A stretch of 53,732 nucleotides of DNA from Acinetobacter kyonggiensis (GTDB lineage Bacteria > Pseudomonadota > Gammaproteobacteria > Pseudomonadales > Moraxellaceae): positions 1 through 53,732 of the forward strand of contig NZ_FNPK01000020.1 in NCBI RefSeq assembly GCF_900107285.1, read 5' to 3'. The translations under genes were made by a program, and so were the position numbers. Shown in pieces: positions 8,883 to 17,494 of this stretch. Each line of letters opens with the position of its first letter. Within the stretch, counting starts at the first letter, position 1. The notes under the pieces were generated by a model, which had not been told where the DNA came from, searched no databases, and saw only the letters and a list, made by a program, of their open reading frames with translations.

Positions 8883-9413
8883 ATGAAAGTAGCAATTCTT
8901 TATGCTCTGAGTGGCATGGTGCTTCTTGGGGCTTCAGCAATGACTCAAGCGGAAAACCGTTGGTCAAATTATCAAGGTGTCGATACCAGCAAACATCAAC
9001 ATCGACCGAGCTATCCGCAAAATAATTATCCATCAAATGACTATACTTCAAGTCGACCTAATTTTTCCTTGCATCAACCGAATTATCCACAAAATAACTA
9101 TCCACCAAATAGTTACCCACAACATCGACCTCATTATCCGAGTCGCCCAACACCGTCTTATCCAGCATATCCGCCACATGGTGGCTATCCACCAATACAA
9201 AATGGGGTCAGTATTCAATACCATGCCCCAACGACCATTACGCAGAACTCACAAAGTTATAGCTGGGTGAATGGTGATCCGAATACAGCCCGAATTGAAA
9301 GTTCAAACTCGGTTTTAATTACCGATTGGCGTCGTTTAGGTTTACCCGCACCGCCTACAGGAATGTATTGGATTTATGAACATGGTCGCTATGTGTTGGT
9401 GCCGAATCGTTAA
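8883..9413 (+). CDS. RcnB-family envelope protein with Tyr/Pro/Asn-rich linker
   Basis: The start chosen is the ATG at 8883 with GGGAG 7 nt upstream, giving 176 residues. A signal peptide (MKVAILYALSGMVLLGASAMTQA) is followed by a low-complexity segment (about residues 35-110) built from variants of NYPQNNYP and RPxYP. The C-terminal part (about 140-176) reads DWRRLGLPAPPTGMYWIYEHGRYVLV, the hallmark of RcnB-type periplasmic proteins. E. coli RcnB affects nickel/cobalt balance, but many relatives have no known metal role. The linker may bind the cell wall or a surface; that is a guess. Upstream frame to a TTG at 8856 is less likely. Confidence 0.85.
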   Translation: MKVAILYALSGMVLLGASAMTQAENRWSNYQGVDTSKHQHRPSYPQNNYPSNDYTSSRPNFSLHQPNYPQNNYPPNSYPQHRPHYPSRPTPSYPAYPPHGGYPPIQNGVSIQYHAPTTITQNSQSYSWVNGDPNTARIESSNSVLITDWRRLGLPAPPTGMYWIYEHGRYVLVPNR

Positions 9414-9505
9414 TCTAAAAAATATTTTTTAGCACGGTGTTTGAATAAAAGAATTCTTGCTCCATCCAAATTTGTACTTGGTTTAAAACAATATTTTAAA
9501 CTTTA

Positions 9506-9538
9506 TTCAATCTCCCTTATAGCTAAAGGAGGATTGAA
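9506..9538. terminator. Bidirectional hairpin between RcnB-like gene and psiE
   Basis: TTCAATC (9506-9512) pairs with GATTGAA (9532-9538), extended by TCCCTT against AAAGGAGG with one mismatch. It lies between two convergent genes and is flanked by T- and A-rich stretches, so a shared terminator is likely. Confidence 0.6.
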
Positions 9539-9552
9539 AAAGCATGATGTTT

Positions 9553-10050
9553 TTAAGCCAATTCATCATCTTGTGGACGAGGTGTTTTACCTTCAGGTAG
9601 GGGCTTTTCACTGTGCTTGTCACGAATTACAGAGGGATAATTCCAAGATGCAAACCGTACAATCCAAATTGAAAAAGCCAAAATCAGAATAGAACCTGTG
9701 ATAATGATCAGATCCAAATCTGCTTTATGGTCATGCTGAATGTCGGAAATGAGCAGGCGAGTTAATGCTGTAATTGCAACATAAATTAGAAAACGCACTG
9801 GCATATGGTTGGTTTTAAAATAAATTCCGACCATTGCCCCCAATTCTAAATAGATAAATAACAATAAAATATCATCAATGGTTGCGTATTGTTTGACGGT
9901 TAAAATATCAATCACGGTATGTACCGCAGACCAAGCCACCATGCAGCCAATAATAAACAGTGCGACATAGTGAAAGGTTTCAACAGCTAAATTGCCTAAT
10001 TTATCGAGGAGGGCTTCAACTTTTTCAACTTTGGGATTTCGTTCAGACAT
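9553..10050 (-). CDS. psiE: PsiE-family phosphate-starvation-inducible membrane protein
   Basis: This 165-residue protein has four hydrophobic segments (about residues 25-47, 63-80, 85-105, 115-135). It carries the PsiE-family features ELGAMVGIYFKTNHMPVRFLIYVAITALTRL and a basic/acidic tail. PsiE is an inner-membrane protein whose gene responds to phosphate limitation in E. coli; its biochemical role is unknown. A strong ribosome site, AAGGAGG, precedes the ATG. It stands alone, convergent with the RcnB-like gene. No clear Pho box was found in the 245 bp upstream. Confidence 0.85.
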   Translation of the reverse strand: MSERNPKVEKVEALLDKLGNLAVETFHYVALFIIGCMVAWSAVHTVIDILTVKQYATIDDILLLFIYLELGAMVGIYFKTNHMPVRFLIYVAITALTRLLISDIQHDHKADLDLIIITGSILILAFSIWIVRFASWNYPSVIRDKHSEKPLPEGKTPRPQDDELA

Positions 10051-10295
10051 TTTTTCCTCCTTATTTTATAAAAACTAAGATGTATTAAATAGCATGCAAA
10101 TTTCATGCACATGAAAGATAAATCAAAAAATATTGATTCTATTTTCTATGTGAATAAGAGGGCTGTAGCCCATGCTTTATTGCTGTTGGCTTAGTTTAGT
10201 CGCAGATAAAGACCAATAGAGAATAGTATTTTACAATGACTCATGTGCAGTAGTCGTTTTAGAATTTAGCGATATTGATTTTTTGAGTATAATAA

Positions 10296-10922
10296 ATGTA
10301 TTTACCTACGCATTTTAAACAGGAAAATCTTCCTGAACTTTTCGACTTAATTGAACAACATTCATTGGCGAGTGTGATTGTCACCCATGATGGAAAAATC
10401 GAGGCGAATCATATTCCACTCGAATTAGATTCAACACAAGGTGAGTTGGGTGTACTCAAAGGACATATTGCAAAAGAAAACCCATTGTGTGAAATTTTAG
10501 ATCACCCTGTATCCGCGTATGTGATTTTTCAGGCAGAGCAGGCTTATATTTCTCCGAATGGGTATGCGGGTAAACATGAGCATCATCGCGTTGTTCCGAC
10601 TTGGAATTATCGTGTGGTGCATGTCACAGGAAGCATCCAAAAAATAGAAGACCAGAAATATTTACGTGGAATATTGGCGCGTTTAACGCGTACTCATGAA
10701 TCATCACAGGATATTCCTTGGAAAATGGGGGATGCACCACATGATTTTATTGAAGAGCAACTTGAGAAAATTGTGGCAATCGAAATTGAAATTTCTTCAA
10801 TTATTGGAAAATTTAAAGTTAGTCAGAATCGTTCAAAAGTAGATGCTGAAAATGTCGCACATGCTTTAGAAAAACATCATCCTGAAACGTCTGAGACAAT
10901 TCGAAAATATCATCCAAAATAA
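10296..10922 (+). CDS. PaiB-family FMN-binding protein
   Basis: This 208-residue protein matches the PaiB family (PF04299, FMN-binding split barrel). It opens MYLPTHFKQENLPELFDLI, which is typical, followed by HIPLELDS, GHIAKENPL, AYISPNGYAGKHEHHRVVPTWNYRVVHVTGS, and GKFKVSQNRS near the C-terminus. Family members are often labelled negative transcriptional regulators from Bacillus PaiB, but they look like flavin- or haem-binding enzymes and the regulatory role is unproven here. It is a single gene with a terminator directly behind it. Confidence 0.88.
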   Translation: MYLPTHFKQENLPELFDLIEQHSLASVIVTHDGKIEANHIPLELDSTQGELGVLKGHIAKENPLCEILDHPVSAYVIFQAEQAYISPNGYAGKHEHHRVVPTWNYRVVHVTGSIQKIEDQKYLRGILARLTRTHESSQDIPWKMGDAPHDFIEEQLEKIVAIEIEISSIIGKFKVSQNRSKVDAENVAHALEKHHPETSETIRKYHPK

Positions 10923-10944
10923 AAAAGATCATCCAAAATAAAAA
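10909..10944. repeat. Short tandem repeat (period 19 bp) across the PaiB-like stop codon
   Basis: The 17-base string ATCATCCAAAATAAAAA occurs at 10909-10925 and again at 10928-10944. The first copy contains the stop codon of the PaiB-like gene. It looks like a small slippage duplication. Confidence 0.8.
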
Positions 10945-10967
10945 CGCCTGACAAAGCAGGCGTTTTT
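10940..10967. terminator. Bidirectional terminator between PaiB-like and acyl-CoA dehydrogenase genes
   Basis: AAAAACGCCTG pairs with CAGGCGTTTTT around a short loop. The A and T tracts on both sides let it serve the two convergent genes. Confidence 0.9.
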
Positions 10968-10985
10968 AAAGCTTAGTTCAGAAAA

Positions 10986-12767
10986 TTAAGCCTGAGTAGT
11001 AAAGTAGTCTTCGCTAAAGTTCATAATCACTTCTGAACCTGCTTTTACTTTGGTAATACGAAGTTCAAGCTCTGGCAAAATGCGTTGTACGAAGTATTGC
11101 GCCAGTGCCAATTTATTTTGATAAAACTCGCCATCTTTCGCTTTTGCTGCATTGGCAATTTTTGCGAACATATACGAGAAGCTTAAAAGACCCACTGCAT
11201 GCAGGTAATCAACCGCCGCAGAGTTCGGAAATTCGATATTTTCACTCGCAGCTTCAATTACATATTGCGTCACGGCTTCAATTTCAGTTGCAGCATCTAA
11301 TGTTGCATCTTTAATGAAGTTTAACTCAGCGTCTAAACCGTTGGCAAAGTCACGAATTTCAGAAATATATTCTGCAATGAATAAACCGTTGCATTTAATG
11401 GTTTTACGACCAATTAAATCTTGCGATTGAACACCATTGGTACCTTCGTAAATTTGTGCAATACGTAAATCACGTACGCATTGTTCCATACCCCATTCAC
11501 GAATATAACCATGACCGCCAAATACCATTTGCGAATCAATGACTGCATTAAAAGCGGTATCGGTTAAATAGGCTTTTGCAATTGGAGTTAGTAAAGCTAC
11601 ACGGTTATTTGCCGCTTTAATTGCTTCTGGATCGGTTGAGAATTTAGTGATATCCAGTTGCTGACCCACGTAAACTGCAAATGCGCGAGATGCTTCATTA
11701 TTGGCACGTGCATTGAGTAACATACGACGAACATCACCGTGAACTAAAATGCTGTCCGCAGGTTTAGCAGGCGATTGAACGCCAGAAGCGCTACGACCTT
11801 GTAAACGGTCAGTCGCGTATTGTGCTGCATTTTGGTAAGCATATTCAGAAGCACCAAGACCTTGAATACCCATCGATAAACGTTCGTAGTTCATCATCAC
11901 GAACATTGCTGCTAAGCCTTCATTTTCTTTGCCGACTAAATAACCTTTAGCAGCATCAAAGTTCATCACGCAAGTTGCAGATGCTTTAATCCCCATTTTG
12001 TGTTCAATTGAACCTGGGCCTGCTGTATTGCGCTCACCTAACGAACCGTCAGCATTGACCATGAATTTTGGCACGATAAACAATGAAATACCGCGTGAAC
12101 CCGCAGGTGCATTCGGTGTTTTTGCTAAAACAAGATGAATGATGTTTTCAGAAAGGTCGTGGTCACCACCGGTAATAAAGATTTTAGTCCCTGTAATGTT
12201 GTACGTACCATCTGCATTCGGTTCAGCTTTGGTTTTAATAATACCCAGATCCGTTCCTGCATGTGGCTCTGTTAAGCACATTGTACCTGACCATTCACCT
12301 GTATACATTTTAGGTAAATAAGTTTCTTTTTGCTCTTGTGATGCATAGCTGTTTAACGCCATACCAGCACCCACAGAAAGAAGCGGGTAGAGCATGAATG
12401 AAGGATTGGTGGCGAATAACATTTCATCAGAAAGAACAGTCAGCATTTTTGGCATTGCCTGACCGCCCCATTCTTCGTCAGCGCCTAAACCAATCCAACC
12501 ACCTTCAGCATATTGTTTGAATGCTTCTTTAAAGCCAGCAGGAGTCGTCACATTGCCATTGCTAAATGTTGCACCTTCTTCATCACCAGTACGGTTGATG
12601 GGTAAAGTCACATTTTGCGCAAATTTAGCCATTTCTTCAAGAATAGCTTCTGCCGTCGCAGCATCAATATGTGCAAGATTTTCATTGGCTTGCCAGAATT
12701 GCTCTGCATTGAATACATCGTTAAGGATGAATTTCATATCTGCAAGTGGCGCATTATAGATTGGCAT
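10986..12767 (-). CDS. Acyl-CoA dehydrogenase, DmdC-like (593 aa)
   Basis: This FAD enzyme introduces a double bond next to the thioester of an acyl-CoA, probably in fatty acid or related acid breakdown. It opens MPIYNAPLADMKFILNDVF, the N-terminus typical of the roughly 590-residue class that includes 3-methylmercaptopropionyl-CoA dehydrogenase (DmdC). FAD/substrate motifs are visible (MCLTEPHAGTDLG, ITGTKIFITGGDHDL, QVFGGHGYI-type MVFGGHGYIREWGMEQ, RIAQIYEGTNGVQ). The typical C-terminal extension is present. It lies 180 bp behind a 600-residue paralogue on the same strand. The true substrate cannot be read from sequence. Confidence 0.92.
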   Translation of the reverse strand: MPIYNAPLADMKFILNDVFNAEQFWQANENLAHIDAATAEAILEEMAKFAQNVTLPINRTGDEEGATFSNGNVTTPAGFKEAFKQYAEGGWIGLGADEEWGGQAMPKMLTVLSDEMLFATNPSFMLYPLLSVGAGMALNSYASQEQKETYLPKMYTGEWSGTMCLTEPHAGTDLGIIKTKAEPNADGTYNITGTKIFITGGDHDLSENIIHLVLAKTPNAPAGSRGISLFIVPKFMVNADGSLGERNTAGPGSIEHKMGIKASATCVMNFDAAKGYLVGKENEGLAAMFVMMNYERLSMGIQGLGASEYAYQNAAQYATDRLQGRSASGVQSPAKPADSILVHGDVRRMLLNARANNEASRAFAVYVGQQLDITKFSTDPEAIKAANNRVALLTPIAKAYLTDTAFNAVIDSQMVFGGHGYIREWGMEQCVRDLRIAQIYEGTNGVQSQDLIGRKTIKCNGLFIAEYISEIRDFANGLDAELNFIKDATLDAATEIEAVTQYVIEAASENIEFPNSAAVDYLHAVGLLSFSYMFAKIANAAKAKDGEFYQNKLALAQYFVQRILPELELRITKVKAGSEVIMNFSEDYFTTQA

Positions 12768-12870
12768 GATTCGGACACCTGTTTTTGTTTAAATTTTGGT
12801 ATTAGTCAGTCTAAGCAAGGTATTTCGAGCATGTTAGACGACTAAGGGGTAACATTTATGTGTATTTATA

Positions 12871-12912
12871 AAGAAAAAGGACCGCCAAAGCTATGACCGT
12901 CCTTTTTCTTTT
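12871..12912 (-). terminator. Terminator between the two acyl-CoA dehydrogenase genes
   Basis: AAGAAAAAGGAC (12871-12882) pairs with GTCCTTTTTCTT (12899-12910), a 12-bp stem. It follows the upstream paralogue's stop, so the two genes are probably separate transcription units or only partly coupled. Confidence 0.85.
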
Positions 12913-12947
12913 TTGTACTCATGAGTACAGTTTTTTACAATGTTGTA

Positions 12948-14750
12948 TTAGAAAGCGAAATGTTCAGCATCTAAAGACATCAATGGCTCTAAACCACCCG
13001 CAATCACGTCAACGTGTGAGCGAACGCGTGGTAGAATTTTCTTGAAGTAGAAACGTGCAGTCGTCACTTTCGCGTTATAGAAGTCAACGTCAGTTGTACC
13101 CGCAGCAAGTGTTTCTTGGGCAACCAGTGCCATACGCGCCCATAGGTAAGCAAGAGTTACATAACCAGAGAAGTACAGGAAGTCTACCGCAGCAGCACCC
13201 ACTTCATCTGGGTTTTGCATTGCACGCATACCAATCTGCATAGTCAAATCACCCCACTCTTTATTTAGAGTAGCAAGTGGTTCAACAAATTCTTTCATTG
13301 CGGCATTGTCTTTGTTTGCATCGCAGAATTTGTGAATAATCTTAGTGAAGTCTTTCAACATTGCACCTTGAGTACCCAACACTTTACGGCCTAACAAATC
13401 AAGTGCTTGAATTTCAGTTGTACCTTCGTACAAGCAAGCAATACGTGTATCACGTACGATTTGTTCCATGCCATGCTCTGAAATAAAGCCGTGACCACCG
13501 AACACTTGAACGCCGTGCTTCGCAGATTCTGAACCTGTTTCAGTTAAGAATGCTTTTGCAATTGGTGTCAATAGGGACAAGATATTATCAGAAGCCTTAC
13601 GCTCTTCTTCTGTTGCACCTTGCTCAACCACGTCCGCATGTAGAGACAACAAGTAAACCAGTGCACGACCACCTTCAGCAAAAGATTTTTGCGTTAAAAG
13701 CATGTTACGTACAGCAGGGTGAACAATAATTGGATCTGCTTCTTTTTCTGGCGCTTTTACACCTGAAAGTGAACGCATTGCCAAACGGTCTTTTGCATAA
13801 GTAAGTGCACCTTGGAATGAACCTTCAGATGCAGATAAACCTTGAATTGCAGTACCAATACGTGCTGTGTTCATGAAGGTGAACATGCAGTTTAAGCCGC
13901 GGTTTTCAGGTCCAATCAAGAAACCTTTTGCGTTGTCAAAGTTGATCACGCAGGTTGAGTTACCATGGATACCCATTTTGTGTTCGATTGAACCACAACG
14001 AACTGCGTTACGCTCGCCCACAGAACCATCTGCGTTTAAGTTGAACTTCGGTACGATGAATAAAGAAATACCTTTAGTGCCTTTTGGCGCGCCAGGAAGA
14101 CGTGCAAGAACAATGTGTACAATGTTCTCAGCCATGTCATGTTCACCCGCTGAGATAAAGATTTTCTCACCAGTGATTGCATAGCTACCGTCAGCTTGTG
14201 GCTCAGCTTTAGAACGGATAATACCCAAGTCAGAACCAGCGTGTGATTCTGTTAAGCACATAGTTCCTGTCCAAACACCTGAAACAAGGTTTGGTAAGTA
14301 AGCATCTTTTTGTTCAGCTGAACCGTGGTGTTCTAAAGTACGAACTGCACCGTGAGAAAGACCTGGGTACATACCCCATGCCCAGTTCGCAGTACCGACC
14401 ATTTCTGAAATCACGTTACCTAAAGAAACAGGTAAAGCTTGACCGCCGTATTGCTCTTCAGCAGAAAGAGAAGGGAAGCCAAGTTCGATGTATTTTTGAT
14501 ACGCTTCTTTAAAGCCTGTTGGTGTTGTTACAACGCCATCATTCCAAGTACAACCTTCGCGGTCGCCGCTTTGGTTGATTGGAGACAATTCGTTTTCACA
14601 GAAATCTGCAGCAGCTTCTAAATATTGGTCAACCAATTCGCGGCTTACGGTTTCCTGAAATGCAGGCAATTTAGAATAGTGTTCTTCTGCATTCAATAGC
14701 TCATGCAGTACGAATTGCATATCACGTAAGGGCGCTTTGTATTGTGGCAT
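12948..14750 (-). CDS. Acyl-CoA dehydrogenase, DmdC-like (600 aa)
   Basis: This is the second member of the tandem pair and is clearly paralogous along its whole length to the neighbour at 10986-12767. It opens MPQYKAPLRDMQFVLHELL and has MCLTESHAGSDLGIIRSKAEP, ITGEKIFISAGEHDMAENIVHIVLAR, QVFGGHGFISEHGMEQIVRDTRIACLYEGTTEIQ and the C-terminal extension. It should be a cytoplasmic FAD-dependent acyl-CoA dehydrogenase using electron transfer flavoprotein. Divergence between the copies suggests different chain-length or substrate preference, which is inference. The 296 bp upstream hold its promoter region and the terminator of the lipoprotein gene. Confidence 0.92.
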   Translation of the reverse strand: MPQYKAPLRDMQFVLHELLNAEEHYSKLPAFQETVSRELVDQYLEAAADFCENELSPINQSGDREGCTWNDGVVTTPTGFKEAYQKYIELGFPSLSAEEQYGGQALPVSLGNVISEMVGTANWAWGMYPGLSHGAVRTLEHHGSAEQKDAYLPNLVSGVWTGTMCLTESHAGSDLGIIRSKAEPQADGSYAITGEKIFISAGEHDMAENIVHIVLARLPGAPKGTKGISLFIVPKFNLNADGSVGERNAVRCGSIEHKMGIHGNSTCVINFDNAKGFLIGPENRGLNCMFTFMNTARIGTAIQGLSASEGSFQGALTYAKDRLAMRSLSGVKAPEKEADPIIVHPAVRNMLLTQKSFAEGGRALVYLLSLHADVVEQGATEEERKASDNILSLLTPIAKAFLTETGSESAKHGVQVFGGHGFISEHGMEQIVRDTRIACLYEGTTEIQALDLLGRKVLGTQGAMLKDFTKIIHKFCDANKDNAAMKEFVEPLATLNKEWGDLTMQIGMRAMQNPDEVGAAAVDFLYFSGYVTLAYLWARMALVAQETLAAGTTDVDFYNAKVTTARFYFKKILPRVRSHVDVIAGGLEPLMSLDAEHFAF

Positions 14751-15004
14751 ATCGGTTTCCTCAATACTGGTTTAACCAGCTTATAATCCTAATAAACATT
14801 GGAACGTGCCTTCTATGACACGTATTTCTATGGCTCAATCGTGCAACATCTTCCCGCTTGGTACAAGCTTTTCCATGCCTTTTCTTGGTGACTGTAAAGT
14901 CAAAGATTTTTCGCTTGAAATTGCTAAGTATGTTGAGTGTAAATGCTTTTATCCTTTATTCGATGTTATAAATAGTCAAATACGTAAATTTTTATGTCCA
15001 ATAA

Positions 15005-15028
15005 AAAAGGCGCATAAATGCGCCTTTT
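15005..15028. terminator. Terminator after the baeS-adjacent lipoprotein gene
   Basis: AAAAGGCGCAT (15005-15015) pairs with ATGCGCCTTTT (15018-15028) around a 2-nt loop, an 11-bp near-perfect palindrome. It follows the lipoprotein stop on the minus strand. Confidence 0.85.
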
Positions 15029-15046
15029 AAAATTTGGAGGAGATAT

Positions 15047-15682
15047 TTATAGAGCTGATTTCACTGGAGCGGCAACAGGGGCTTTAGGTTGGAAGTGAAT
15101 TTCACATTGACCATTGATGGTTTGCACACCGACTTTGATCTGAATCGCTTTGCCGTGTGTTTGACCTTGACACGCTTTAGCAATTGCTTGTTGTATTGCT
15201 TGGCGTTCAGCTAAGCGTTGATCAAATTGCTGCGTTAATTCAGCACGTCGAGCATCTGTTAAAGGCTGGTCATGCTGCATATGCATACCCTCACGCATTT
15301 CACCGCGCATTGGACGATGCTCATCTTTCATGGAATGCTTTTCCCCACGCATTTTTTTACCAGTTTTATGCTCTGGTTTAAATGTCATGGTGCAAGTACC
15401 CTCAAGGGTCTTTTCACCGGCTTGAATTTGTACTGCTGTACCTGCTGCTTTGCTCTCACAGGCTTTTTGAATTTTTTCAAATACTTGTTTACGTTCATGA
15501 CGTGCTAGTTGGAACTGTTCACGTTGTTCAGTTGTCATTTTGCGTTCATGCTGCGGATGATGATCTTTCATCATGCGAGCATGGTCGTTATCTTTAATAC
15601 TATTGCTCGATTGGCAGGCTGTTAAAGCCCCTAGACTGAGAATACTTGTACCCACTAAAGCAATTTTTATCATGGAATTCAT
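15047..15682 (-). CDS. His/Met-rich lipoprotein with an internal duplication, unknown function
   Basis: The start at 15682 is chosen because GGAG lies 9 nt upstream; the first in-frame ATG (15697) overlaps that site. The 211-residue product has a lipoprotein signal with lipobox LTAC (Cys about residue 23). Two homologous modules follow: KACESKAAGTAVQIQAGEKT...GTCTMTFKPE (about 75-106) and KACQGQTHGKAIQIKVGVQT...GQCEIHFQPK (about 168-199). Each has a Cys pair and is preceded by a charged, Arg/Gln-rich helix. Between them lies a basic His/Met segment (GEKHSMKDEHRPMRGEM, MHMQHDQ). It diverges from baeS, so BaeR control is plausible, as with E. coli spy. No family is recognised; a metal or stress role is a guess. 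Confidence 0.8.
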   Translation of the reverse strand: MNSMIKIALVGTSILSLGALTACQSSNSIKDNDHARMMKDHHPQHERKMTTEQREQFQLARHERKQVFEKIQKACESKAAGTAVQIQAGEKTLEGTCTMTFKPEHKTGKKMRGEKHSMKDEHRPMRGEMREGMHMQHDQPLTDARRAELTQQFDQRLAERQAIQQAIAKACQGQTHGKAIQIKVGVQTINGQCEIHFQPKAPVAAPVKSAL

Positions 15683-15793
15683 TGTTTTTAGCTCCAATGA
15701 AAAATAATGTAATTTTGATCAGTTAAAGAATAGATAATAATGATGAAGAAACAATGGAGAGTTTTTTAGGATGGTGTTGGTTACAATAATAAA

Positions 15794-17482
15794 TTGAGAA
15801 GAAATTTTGAGATTTTGCATTTGAAAATTCGTCGTGTTCCTATTGCTTTACGCCTGTTTTTGACCGTATTACTCACAACCTTAGTGATTACGACGGTGAG
15901 TCTTGGTGTCTTGCATTGGACCATGCAAAAAAACTTTGCCCGCTATGTGGCCGATGTTGAAATGCAAAAACTCGACCATGTCATCAGCAATTTGGCAGGG
16001 GTTTATACGGTTTATCATGACTGGGGCAATGCCATTCAAGCACAAATTCTTCAAATTGAAGGCAAGGCAGCACCTGATGATTATGATCGCTTATCGCGTT
16101 GGTGGTTACGCCGTCAGTATGATATTGCTTTGCAGCAGCGTTATTTTCAGGACAACTCCCTAATGAATGTTTCGCCTAATTTAGATAAGGCTGGACAGCA
16201 TAAACCAATATTAAATGAAGAAGAGCTCAAGATGATTGAGTTGAATTTACCTTCAGAATACCAACCTTTTGAAGGGCTTCAATTTCCATTAAGTGCCAAT
16301 GAAAACACATTTCGACCTGCTCAAAAAAATGCAGCAACGCAAGCAGATTCGACCCACAATCAAAGCAAAAAAAAGCAGTTTATTTCGATGCCTGACCGTT
16401 TGGGTCTAAGTTCTCGATTATCCTTATATGATGCCAATCAGCAGTTTGTTGTGGGGGAGCCATCAGATATTCCAGTGTCTTATCGGCCTATTATGGTGAA
16501 TGATAAAATTGTCGGTTATTTAGGCTTAAAACCCGTACTGGATAAAGATGATGCCTTAAGTATTAATTTCTTTAGTAATCAGAAACGCTATTTGTTGCTG
16601 ATTTATGGCTTAACTTTTTTAAGCAGTTTAATTGCCGCGTTATTGTTGGCGACCTATTTTAAAAAGCCGATTCAACGGCTGTTAAATGCAACACGTGAAT
16701 TGACCAAAGGGCATTATCAGCATCAGGTAAAAATTAATCGCAATGATGAATTGGGTGATTTATCTACTGAAATTAACCAATTGGCGGTCATTTTAGATCA
16801 GCATGAACGTTCACGTCGTCAGTGGGTGGCAGATACTTCACATGAGTTAAAAACACCATTGGCAGTGCTGCAAGCTCAGATTGAAGCAATGCAGGATGGT
16901 ATTCGAAAGCCAACTCCAGAACATTTTGAAGCGATGTTGCGTCAAGTCACTAGTTTGAAAAAATTGACGCAAGACCTAGCCGACTTAGCTCAAGCCGAAG
17001 CCCAGCAATTGACTTGTTATTTGGCGGAAGTTAATCCTTGGAATGTGGTGCTACAAGAAGTTGAAAACTTTAAGCCTAAATTTTCCCAAGCCAATTTATC
17101 TGTTGCAGTGCAAGGTGAAGGTGCGAATTTACAATTAGATATAGATCGTTTTAAACAAATTATGGTCAACTTATTGGGCAACAGTATTCGTTATACCGAA
17201 GCAGGCGGTGAGGTGCGTGTACATACCGAGCAATCGGCAACGCATTGGAGCGTGATTGTCGATGATAGTCCATTTGGCTTAACGGATGAACAGTTGGCAC
17301 GTTTAGGCGAGCGTTTCTATCGCGTCGATGATTCACGTACCCGCAGTACGGGCGGTACAGGTTTAGGGTTGGCATTATCTGGTAAAATTGCGCAGGCATT
17401 GGGTGGGAAATTGAGTTTTGAACATTCGCCACTGGGTGGTTTGCGTTGCAAACTGACTTTTCCAAAACAGTTAAACTCATAA
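15794..17482 (+). CDS. baeS: BaeS-type envelope-stress sensor histidine kinase
   Basis: This inner-membrane kinase senses envelope stress and phosphorylates BaeR. From the TTG at 15794 it has 562 residues. There is no early ATG; another TTG at 15821 (giving a start at LKIRRVP) is about equally likely. The order is TM1 (about 18-40), a periplasmic sensor domain (about 41-270) containing a low-complexity Gln/Lys stretch, TM2 (about 272-292), HAMP, the dimerisation helix with phospho-accepting His in SHELKTPLAVLQ (about residue 350), the N box (MVNLLGNSIRYTEAGG), and the G boxes (DDSPFGLTDEQL, GGTGLGLAL). The unusual first G box matches BaeS-type kinases. baeR follows after 12 bp. Confidence 0.9.
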   Translation: MRRNFEILHLKIRRVPIALRLFLTVLLTTLVITTVSLGVLHWTMQKNFARYVADVEMQKLDHVISNLAGVYTVYHDWGNAIQAQILQIEGKAAPDDYDRLSRWWLRRQYDIALQQRYFQDNSLMNVSPNLDKAGQHKPILNEEELKMIELNLPSEYQPFEGLQFPLSANENTFRPAQKNAATQADSTHNQSKKKQFISMPDRLGLSSRLSLYDANQQFVVGEPSDIPVSYRPIMVNDKIVGYLGLKPVLDKDDALSINFFSNQKRYLLLIYGLTFLSSLIAALLLATYFKKPIQRLLNATRELTKGHYQHQVKINRNDELGDLSTEINQLAVILDQHERSRRQWVADTSHELKTPLAVLQAQIEAMQDGIRKPTPEHFEAMLRQVTSLKKLTQDLADLAQAEAQQLTCYLAEVNPWNVVLQEVENFKPKFSQANLSVAVQGEGANLQLDIDRFKQIMVNLLGNSIRYTEAGGEVRVHTEQSATHWSVIVDDSPFGLTDEQLARLGERFYRVDDSRTRSTGGTGLGLALSGKIAQALGGKLSFEHSPLGGLRCKLTFPKQLNS

Positions 17483-17494
17483 GGAATAAGATTC

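Noticed and set aside
9441..9692. 83-residue plus-strand frame behind the RcnB-like gene
   Set aside because: It overlaps the terminator hairpin and the psiE coding end in antisense and has no protein-like features.
14806..15030. 74-residue plus-strand frame in the gap upstream of the acyl-CoA dehydrogenase
   Set aside because: It ends inside the terminator of the lipoprotein gene and has no family resemblance.
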